Assembly: GCA_930367205.1 (NCBI GenBank) | Contig: CAKNEZ010000003.1 | Coordinates: 1,140,084-1,204,083 of the forward strand | DNA length: 64,000 nucleotides | Reading direction: 5' to 3' | From: Acanthosoma haemorrhoidale | Lineage: Eukaryota > Arthropoda > Insecta > Hemiptera > Acanthosomatidae | In this document: piece after piece, positions 52,816 to 62,300 of the stretch | Layout: the number at the start of each line of letters is the position of its first letter | How positions within the stretch are numbered: position 1 is the stretch's first letter | The notes under the pieces: generated by a model | Seen by the model: only the letters and a program-made list of their open reading frames with translations | Databases searched by the model: none | What the model was told of the DNA's origin: nothing | Made by a program: the position numbers and the translations under genes

Positions 52816-53460
52816 CTAACTTTTTATATCAAGTGGATTGCTTCTCGGAACATCATTTATTTCCTCGACTTCCCAAAAACGAGTCATCACCTGAGTTAAC
52901 TCCTGAAGTTCAGATGAAGGTGTAGAATTAGCGAGCAAGGTAGTGCTGCAGAGAAATGGATTTGCCGTTGTAATGGGTCCTGATAAAATCCAACCAAGTG
53001 TGGTTTTTATGGCATTGGGAAATCCATGAGCTGATTTTACTACCTCTCCTTCCAAGATTTCCCCAAGTAGATCAGCACCAACAAGAAATTCTATGGGCCC
53101 TGGCTGAATGAACATTGGATCTGCAAGATCTAAATGTTGATAATGTTGGACTACCGTATCCATGATGATTTCACAGGGCATCTCGTTGCTAATACAATCA
53201 ATCACAATTGCGTATGTGTGATGCGCTGGCGATTCTACCTTAGTGGAAGAAATACTGCAATAAACTTGTTGCTTACAACCAGAAATAGGATGGCTCCCGA
53301 AACCAACCAAATTATGATCATTTGGAATAAGTGGCAAACGTAATCGCCTTGCACATTGTGAGGTGATAAAGGACCGTTGAGACCCACTATCAATTAGAGC
53401 TCCCACCAACTGGAAACAACCAAAGGAGTCTTTAATCTTTAATAGAGCCGTACCCAAAAG
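52816..53460 (-). pseudogene. pol: BEL/Pao aspartic protease segment, copy 3
   Basis: Same translation as copies 1 and 2, with the same breakpoint against satellite. Confidence 0.9.
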
Positions 53461-53599
53461 AAAAGCTTAGTCACTTTTTTCAATAGCTGCACAAGATAAC
53501 AAATTTTAAAAAACAATCACAAAGAAACACTATCATTTACGTTCTGTTCCTAATGTCTTCTAACATATTTTCTATCTTCGATGAAACATACCAAGTCCA

Positions 53600-54698
53600 A
53601 AACTGACCGAGTGTCCAGATATTATAATAAATACTTATTATCTTCTGAAACTAATTAATAATAAATAAATATCTTTGCAAGGGTAAACCATATAAAAAAC
53701 ATCTTAAAATAATGTTGAATTGAACTATATAGTTGCATACTTTTTTGAATAAAGCTGCTACATAATTATTCTGAGAAAGAAGCTGTTCTCCTTTGCCTCT
53801 GGATTTATAAAAGTAAATCAAATAATACAATTAATTTTTAAATTTCAGAAACAAAACATTCAGTCATTCTGCACTGCTTGGCTGGTCAAACACTTAAAAT
53901 ATAGCAAAGGAACCGAAAACATTTTCATTCTTCAATTAAACACTATAGGCCGTAAAAGGGTCTACTAGCAAGAGTTTTTGAAAACATTTAAGAAAGCTCT
54001 CACACGAATGTATATTATTTTTAGGGCATACGGTAATCATAATGAAATATAAAATAATAAATTATTATACTAAAAATTCATATTAATTAATGAAAGTTAA
54101 GTAATTACTTTTACGTTACTCAACTGTAAATGAATAGAGAAAAACATAAATAATTTGCAGCAGTAAAACATTGGACACTATCTATGTGCTAACTTGAAGG
54201 CGAGATGATAAATACATTCATAGGATAAGACCTTTCCTATTCTTTTGCTGATGCTCAACTTCATGATTAATTCTGACATATATTCTTTCTTCAATAACAC
54301 ACGAGTTGAGTTCAAACCATCAATTAGCCGCACGCACGGTTGGTAAATTGTAATGTTTATATGACAGTATTTCATGAATAAATGTATATTAATGACAGGG
54401 CATACCTGATTCATATTGCGATATTTATTACATTAAACTAAAAAATTATATTCATTTATTAAATATGATTTCCTACATAACAAAGGATGAATGTTTTTCT
54501 TTCAACTGTGGATTTACAAATGTAAAACCAAAAAATTCTACCATTTACTTGAAGTAACAAAAAGCTTAGTCACTTTTTTCATTAGCTGCTCAAGATAACA
54601 AATTTTAAAAAACAATCACAAAGAAACACTATCATTTACGTTCTGTTCCTATTGTCTTCTATCATATTTTCTATCTTCGATGAAACATACCAAGTCTA
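53600..54698 (+). repeat. Diverged family D satellite monomer
   Basis: Has private changes concentrated in its first 200 bp (cttctgaaactaatt, atctttgcaagggtaaacc, aatgttgaattgaac, tttttgaataaagctgc) and just upstream (caatagctgcacaag, tctaacatatt). The rest is close to family A/C. It is 1,099 bp long. Confidence 0.85.
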
Positions 54699-55799
54699 AA
54701 ACTGACCGAGTGTCCAGATATTATAATAAATACTTATTATCTTATAAAAGTAATTAATAATAAATAAATATCCTTGCAAGGGCAAACCATATAAAATACA
54801 TCTTAAAATAAGGTTGAATGGAACTATATAGTTGCATACTTTTAAGGAAGTTAAGCTGCTACATAATTATTCTGAGAAAGAAGCTGTTCTGCTTTGCCTC
54901 TGGATTTACAAAAGTAAATCAAATAATACAATTAATTTTTAAATTTCAGAAACAAAACATTCAGTCATTCTGCATTGCTTAGCTGGTCAAACACTTAAAA
55001 TAAAGCAAAGGAACCGAAAACATTTTCATTCTTCAATTAAACACTAGAGGCCGTAAAAGGGTCTACTAGCAAGAGTTTTTGAAAACATTTAAGAAAGCTC
55101 TCACACGAATGTATATTATTTTCAGGGCATACGGTAATCATAATGAAATATAAAATAATAAATTATTATACTAAAAATTCATATTAATTAATGAAAGTTA
55201 AGTAATTACTTTTACGTTACTCAACTGTAAATGAATAGAGAAAAACATAAATAATTTGCAGCAGTAAAATATTGGACCCTATCAATGTGCTAACTTTAAG
55301 GCGTGATGATAAATACATTCATAGGATAGGACCTTCCTTATTCATTTTCTGATGTTCAACTTCATGATTAATTCTGACATATATTCTTTCTTCAATAACA
55401 CACGAGTTGAGTTCAAACCATCAATTAGCCGCACGCACGGTTGGTAAATTGTAATGTTTATATGACAGTATTTCATGAATAAATGTATATTAATGACAGG
55501 GCATACCTGATTCATTTTGCGATATTTATTACATTAAACTAAAAAATTATATTCATTTATTAAATATGATTCCCTACATAAAAAAGGATGAATGTTATTA
55601 TTTCAACTGTGGATTTACAAATGTAAAACAAAAAAATTCTACCATTCACTTGAAGAAACAAAAAGCTTAGTCACTTTTTTCATTAGCTGCTCAAGATAAC
55701 AAATTTTAAAAAACAATCACAAAGAAACACTATCATTTACGTTCTGTTCCTAATGTCTTCTATCATATTTTCTATCTTCGATGAAACATACCAAGTCCA
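54699..55799 (+). repeat. B monomer with an internal family A tract
   Basis: B bases lie before about 55355 and again from 55514. Between them 55413-55462 carries A bases (gagttcaaacc, gccgcacgcacgg, tatatgac). The pattern is that of a short conversion tract of 50 to 160 bp. Confidence 0.8.
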
Positions 55800-58245
55800 A
55801 AACTGACCGAGTGTCCAGATATTATAATAGATACTTATTATCTTATAAAAGTAATTAATAATAAATAAATATCCTTGCAAGGGAAAACCATATAAAATAC
55901 ATCTTACAATAAGGTTGAATGGAACTATATAGTTGCATACTTTTAAGGAAGTTAAGCTACTACATAATTATTCTGAGAAAGAAGCTGTTCTGCTTTGCCT
56001 CTGGATATACAAAAGTGAATCAAATAATATAATTAATTTTTAAATTTCAGAAACAAAACATTCAGTCATTTTGCATTGCTTAGTTGGTCAAACACTTAAA
56101 ATATAGCAAAGGAACCGAAAACATTTTCATTCTTCAATTAAATACTATAGGCCGTAAAAGGGTCTACTAGCAAGAGTTTTTGAAAACATTTAAGAAAGCT
56201 CTCACACGAATGTATATTATTTTCAGGGCATACGGTAATCATAATGAAATATAAAATAATAAATTATTATACTAAAAATTCATATTAATTAATGAAAGTT
56301 AAGTAATTACTTTTACGTTACTCAACTGTAAATGAATAGAGAAAAACATAAATAATTTGCAGCAGTAAAACATTGGACACTATCTATGTGCTAACTTGAA
56401 GGCGAGATGATAAATACATTCATAGGATAGGACCTTTCCTATTCTTTTGCTGATGCTCAACTTCATGATTAATTCTGACATATATTCTTTCTTCAATAAC
56501 ACACGAGTTGAGTTCAAACCATCAATTAGCCGCACGCACGGTTGGTAAATTGTAATGTTTATATGACAGTATTTCATGAATAAATGTATATTAATGACAG
56601 GGCATACCTGATTCATATTGCGATATTTATTACATTAAACTAAAAAATTATATTCATTTATTAAATATGATTTCCTACATAACAAAGGATGAATGTTTTT
56701 CTTTCAACTGTGGATTAACAAATGTAAAACCAAAAAATTCTACCATTTACTTGAAGTAACAAAAAGCTTAGTCACTTTTTTCATTAGCTGCTCAAGATAA
56801 CAAATTTTAAAAAACAATCACAAAGAAACACTATCATTTACGTTCTGTTCCTATTGTCTTCTATCATATTTTCTATCTTCGATGAAACATACCAAGTCCA
56901 AAACTGACCGAGTGTCCAGATATTATAATAAATACTTATTATCTTATAAAAGTAATTAATAATAAATAAATATCCTTGCAAGGGCAAACCATATAAAATA
57001 CATCTTAAAATAAGGTTGAATGGAACTATATAGTTGCATACTTTTAAGGAAGTTAAGCTGCTACATAATTATTCTGAGAAAGAAGCTGTTCTCCTTTGCC
57101 TCTGGATTTACAAAAGTAAATCAAATAATACAATTAATTTTTAAATTTCAGAAACAAAACATTCAGTCATTTTGCATTGCTTAGTTGGTCAAACACTTAT
57201 AATATAGCAAAGGAACCGAAAACATTTTCATTCTTCAATTAAACACTATAGGCCGTAAAAGGGTCTACTAGCAAGAGTTTTTGAAAAAATTTAAGAAAGC
57301 TCTCACACGATTGTATATTATTTTTAGGGCATACGGTAATCATAATGAAATATAAAATAATAAATTATTATACTAAAAATTCATATTAATTAATGAAAGT
57401 TAAGTAATTACTTTTACGTTACTCAACTGTAAATGAATAGAGAAAAACATAAATAATTTGCAGCAGTAAAACATTGGACACTATCTATGTGCTAACTTTA
57501 AGGCGAGATGATAAATACATTCATAGGATAGGACCTTTCCTATTCTTTTGCTGATGCTCAACTTCATGATTAATTCTGACATATATTCTTTCTTCAATAA
57601 CACACGAGTTGAGTTCAAACCATCAATTAGCCGCACGCACGGTTGGTAAATTGTAATGTTTATATGACAGTATTTCATGAATAAATGTATATTAATGACA
57701 GGGCATACCTGATTCATATTGCGATATTTATTACATTAAACTAAAAAATTATATTCATTTATTAAATATGATTTCCTACATAACAAAGGATGAATGTTTT
57801 TCTTTCAACTGTGGATTTACAAATGTAAAACCAAAAAATTCTACCATTTACTTGAAGTAACAAAAAGCTTAGTCACTTTTTTCATTAGCTGCTCAAGATA
57901 ACAAATTTTAAAAAACAATCACAAAGAAACACTATCATTTACGTTCTGTTCCTAATGTCTTCTATCATATTTTCTATCTTCGATGAAACATACCAAGTCC
58001 AAAACTGACCGAGTGTCCAGATATTATAATAGATACTTATTATCTTATAAAAGTAATTAATAATAAATAAATATCCCTGTGTGACCGATAGACTTTTATA
58101 GCCAATGTAAATTAGCGATTGTTTACGCCTGTAATTCGTTTATTTTAGTTATTGAAGGAAAAAATTATCAGTCATTGTTTAAGCCGAATAAGGGGTCTTG
58201 CGCTGACAAGTAATTATCTAACAAAGTACCCTCGTAAAATTTATG

Positions 58246-58247
<2 letters not shown>

Positions 58248-58278
<31 letters not shown>
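58248..58278 (+). repeat. A31 homopolymer in the 5' LTR
   Basis: Uninterrupted run of 31 A. The same run is 29 A in the 3' LTR (63896-63924). Confidence 0.95.
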
Positions 58279-58280
<2 letters not shown>

Positions 58281-58487
58281 GTAAATTAGAGATAAATATT
58301 TTTTTTTGTATTTGGTTAGTTTTATATAAAGAATTAATAATTATTGATAATATTATAAATGTTCTAAGAATATCTTTGTGTTTCAAATGTGAGTGTATTG
58401 ATTTTGTTTTATGGGAAATATGCTGAAAAGTAAACAAAACAAATAACGGTGCGGGACGCCTCCGAGGCCCCGTAAGACCCTACATCC

Positions 58488-58540
58488 TTTATAGAGGATT
58501 AAAAGGACGGAGCACCGGGATCAGTCGCTTGCAGTCAGTG
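58488..58540 (+). promoter_or_regulatory. Candidate LTR core promoter (TATA-like plus arthropod Inr)
   Basis: A TATA-like stretch (tttatagaggattaaaag, 58488-58505) lies 20-35 bp upstream of TCAGTC at 58521-58526, a match to the arthropod initiator TCAGTY. A second TCAGTG is at 58535-58540. The spacing fits a core promoter; activity is inferred. Confidence 0.4.
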
Positions 58541-58906
58541 TGTGGATCAGTTGGCCAACACCCGCCGGAGCGCCCCCCCCTCATCTCACCACCTTATCGG
58601 CCTATGGTTTATGGGGAGCACCTCTGGTTGGAGATTTGACTTGGAACTAGTATGGATATGAGCATATCGATCCTCGACTCACCGATTCCATCCACCGGGA
58701 ACCTCACAGCTGAATGACTAATCCACTATCTAGCTACGACAGGTAACCTCGTTGGACGTAGCTTCCACGTACCGAGGGTTTATGTTGTTTGTTTACGTCG
58801 TTCATCAGTTTACACCAAATAACACCAAACTATGCATACGTATAGATAAACACGGACAGTGATGTATTTGTTTTGTTCTCATTCTTCGATCAGCAAACTT
58901 TAAGTT

Positions 58907-58912
58907 AATAAA
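58907..58912 (+). terminator. Candidate poly(A) signal AATAAA in the Gypsy LTR
   Basis: AATAAA about 385 bp downstream of the candidate initiator. It would define the end of the R region. Other AATAAA-like strings exist nearby in this AT-rich stretch, so this is tentative. Confidence 0.35.
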
Positions 58913-58944
58913 ACTCTGGTTTACAAGTTTCCAGTTTAGTAAAG

Positions 58945-59140
58945 TTTAAGTATTTTTCTGTCCAATAGTTTAAGTAATTTTTCTCTCAAATAGTTTACTT
59001 ATTTTTTTATCAAATAGTTTAATTATTTTTTTTTTATCAAATAGTTTAATTATTTTTTTTTCAAATAGTTTAAGTATTTTTTTTTTTTTTTATCAAATAG
59101 CTTAAGGATTTTTTTTTGTTTATTATCATTTAATAAAATG
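58945..59140 (+). repeat. Short tandem repeats in the Gypsy LTR, about seven units of 24-30 bp
   Basis: Unit pattern tttaagta, a T run, then tcaaatag, repeated about seven times with varying T-run length and substitutions. It sits in the 3' half of the LTR. Confidence 0.85.
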
Positions 59141-59284
59141 TCGGTAATCTAAATGTCAATTCCCTGTAATATTTCAGGTTCCCCTGTCCTTGGGTAATGC
59201 CCTCTCCTGGCATTAATATTTTCCCCAGATTCCTGTAAACATTTAGGGGGAGGAGGAAGAGAGAGAAAGTCGGGGGTTTACAAG

Positions 59285-59301
59285 TGGTGTCAGGTGTGGG
59301 G
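59285..59301 (+). other. Primer binding site, tRNA-Leu type
   Basis: TGGTGTCAGGTGTGGGG starts two bases after the LTR end. It matches the complement of the 3' end of metazoan tRNA-Leu (acceptor GTCAGGA) over TGGTGTCAGG, then differs at one base before GTGGG. The mismatch lies where the sequence becomes the gag zinc-knuckle codons. Confidence 0.65.
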
Positions 59302-62300
59302 TGTTAGGACATTACGCAAGGGGATGCAGAATGCCACCACCGGCTAAAGGAGTAAGCAATAACCCGGGCCCCAGAGAAAGGGTAACTTGCTACAGGTGTG
59401 GACGGCAAGGGCATATAGCGAACCAGTGCAGATCCCAGCAGCTGCCCGCCGAAAAGAAATTGAACCCCGTGCAGGGGCCCCCAAAATGCTTAAGGCCCGA
59501 CGGTCACCCCCCGTCTGGGCCGGAGAAACCCAAGCCTGTGGATGAGAAATGGCTTACAGGGGTGGGAGCCGGAGTAGGTAAATTGATAAAACTGGACATG
59601 CTAATTGGGGGATATCTCCACCACATGATAGTAGACACGGGGGCCGAAGTGACGCTAATTCGCACGGCGCTTCCGGGAGTTCAATTAAGGCCCGCCAGTG
59701 TCCGAGCTAGAGGAGTAACAGGACAGGCTCTGCGTATTTTGGGGGTACAAGAGTTGATGTGCCAAGTAGACGGCCTGGAAGTGAAACATCAGGTGATGAT
59801 AATCAGCGTGAACTTGCCCGGAGACGGAATCATAGGTTTGGATTTGCTAGAAAAGCTAGGAGCCAAACTGGATATTCGTAACCGGGAGGTGATAGTGACG
59901 CCGCCTGACGCTGGCCTGAGTTTTGAGAAGCAACCAGTCAACGTACATCCCCTTCACCAGTTGGGAGTGGCAATAAATTCCTTAGAAGCGAAAGGGAGAA
60001 GTACAAGGGAAACGACGCAGGAGGAGCCAATTCCAAAGGATGGATCCTCGTCCGACCTAATCCATGCCCAAGAAAGAAAGCACCAACAGAAGAGGGAAAA
60101 GAGGGCCAAACGCGGAAACCAGCAGGCCGCGAACAAAGCAGTAGAGACCCCGGGATCCCACGAACAACCCGACAAGCACGATGAGACCAAGGGGCTAGAA
60201 ATTACCAGCCCTGCTCGAATCGCAATCCCTTCGTGTAGTGAGAAACTCATTAGAGCAACGATCCACCAGAGAGAGAAGGCAGTGGTGGTTGTCGAGCCGG
60301 TACCATTGAAACAAGGTAGCTTAAGAGTAGGGCGAAGTATTGGGCTCGTAGAACACGGGGAGGTTTGGATCCAACTTATGAACTCGGGGCCGGTGGATAC
60401 CTACCTCGATAAAGGGCAATTATTGGGAATAGGCGCGGAATGGCATACGGAGGAAAGAAATGAAAGGGACGTTCGGATACACCGAGTAGAGGGTAGCGAG
60501 AATGCTCTGGAAAAGGGGGCTCAACTATGGAATGTAGACCACCTCGGTGAGTCGGATAAGGGTGTAGTCGAGTCGCTGCTAGAAGAGTTTAAAGATCTAT
60601 TCGACGAACCGGGAAAGGAAGGCTGCTCTACTGGGGTGAAGCATAGAATACCAACAGGGGAAGCTCCCCCGGTGATCAAGCGCCCGTATCGAGTGCCCTT
60701 CAACCAACGAGCGGTAGTAGAGGAACACTTAGAAGAAATGTTACGCAAGGGAGTGATAGCTCCTTCCGACAGTGCGTGGGCTGCACCTGTCGTGTTGGTA
60801 CCCAAACGAAGTGAAGACGGAAGGACCCAGTATAGATTCTGCACTGATTTCCGGGGGCTGAATGCAGTAACGCAGGTGGATGCTTACCCCCTACCATTGA
60901 TTCAGGAAACATTAGAGATGTTGGGACAGAGTAGGCTTTTCACAACATTAGACCTTGCTAGCGGCTACCACCAAATACCGGTGGCCGAGGAAGATCGACC
61001 GAAAACTGCCTTCACCACCCTAGGGGGGCACTACGAGTACCATAAAATGCCGTTCGGGCTTGCTGGGGCCCCAGCCACATTCCAGCGAACTATGGACCAC
61101 GTACTGATGGGAGTTAAGGGGACTGACTGCTATGTTTATTTAGATGACATTATCATCTTCAGTGGTGATATGGATGAGCACTGCACTCGATTAAGAAGGG
61201 TGCTGGAGCGACTGCGGGGTGCTAATCTGAAGTTGAAAGGACCAAAATGTAAGTTTGTGGTCAGGCAGGTAAAATACCTTGGCCACTTGGTAACCAGTGA
61301 AGGGGTGAAACCTGACCCAGAAAAGATCACGGCGGTGACAGAATTTCCAAAACCCGGTTCGGCTCGGGAAGTGAGAGGCTTCCTGGGTCTCGCTGGATAT
61401 TACCGGAGGTTCGTACCTCAGTTCGCCGAAATTGCCAAGCCCCTCACCCAGTTGACGGGGAAGGGAATGTCATTTCACTGGGGGAAAGAACAAGACGAGG
61501 CGTTTACCGCTCTACAGGAGATATTGTGTTCTGACCGAGTGCTAATTTATCCTGATTTCCGGGACCCTTTCATTCTGGCGACCGATGCCTCTGGAATGGC
61601 AGTAGGGGCCGTCCTCTCACAACTCCGAAACGGACAAGAAAGGCCTATCGCCTTTGCCAGTCGACAGCTACACCCAGCGGAACAAAATTATTCGGCTACC
61701 GAAAGAGAGCTACTTTCGGTAGTTTGGGCAACCAAGCATTTTAGGTGCTATCTGTTGGGTCGAAAGTTTACACTTGTCACTGACCACGCTGCACTTAAAT
61801 GGATGCTGTCCCTAAGAGACCCGTCCTCACGCTTGATGAGGTGGGCTCTCAGACTCGAGGAATTCGAGTATCAGGTCGTCCACAAACCAGGGAAGAAGCA
61901 TACCAACGCGGACTCCCTGAGTAGGGCCGTAGCGGGTATAAGGACGTTCGACGAAGGAGCCCAACGGGTTCTTTGGAAAAGAGGGCAGGAACAGGACGAA
62001 GAATGCCAGAGATGGGTCAAAAATAACCCACGAGGGTTACGGACGGGGGCGGATGGGATAATACACTACGGAATAAGTGATGACCCAAATCAATGGAAAA
62101 TTTTGGTTCCACTAGATCGCCGGCAACAGATCATGGAGGAACACCATAGTCGGCCATGGGCGGGACATCCGGGAAGAGAACGTACCCAGGAATTGATAAA
62201 GAATAAGTACTATTGGCCCTCGATGGGGAAAGATATAGAAGAGTTCGTTAAGGGGTGCCACTCGTGTGCTCAGAGAAAGACCCCCCCTGGGTTAACAGCT

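Larger units (their letters stand above)
48703..53460 (-). mobile_element. BEL/Pao LTR retrotransposon fragment, copy 3
   Basis: 4,758 bp, with copy 2's 10-bp LTR insertion and base states. Differences from copy 2 that I found are at 49059 (LTR) and 51135 (Pro to Leu in the RNase H/integrase linker). It lies 15,708 bp from copy 2. The junctions are the same, but the satellite to its right diverges within about 20 bp. Confidence 0.95.
53461..58079 (+). repeat. Satellite array block 4, four full monomers, interrupted by the Gypsy element
   Basis: Full monomer starts are 53600 (1,099 bp, family D), 54699 (mostly B), 55800 (C-like) and 56901 (A). A fifth monomer begins at 58002 and is cut at base 78 by the Gypsy LTR. 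Satellite does not reappear before the window ends. Confidence 0.95.
58080..59282 (+). repeat. 5' LTR of the Gypsy element
   Basis: Starts TGTGACCGATAG directly after satellite ccctg and ends ...TTTACA two bases before the primer site, about 1,203 bp. The start is fixed by the matching start of the 3' LTR at 63728; the end is inferred from the ACA and primer-site position. Visible parts of both LTRs agree except for the length of an A run (31 against 29). Confidence 0.85.

Noticed and set aside
1..58079. CRISPR-like or bacterial tandem array
   Set aside because: The repeats are contiguous 1.1-kb monomers without spacers, and the window contains metazoan LTR retrotransposons.
58168..58437. 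89-codon minus-strand frame in the Gypsy LTR with a poly-Phe run
   Set aside because: The run is the poly(A) tract read in reverse. It is non-coding LTR.
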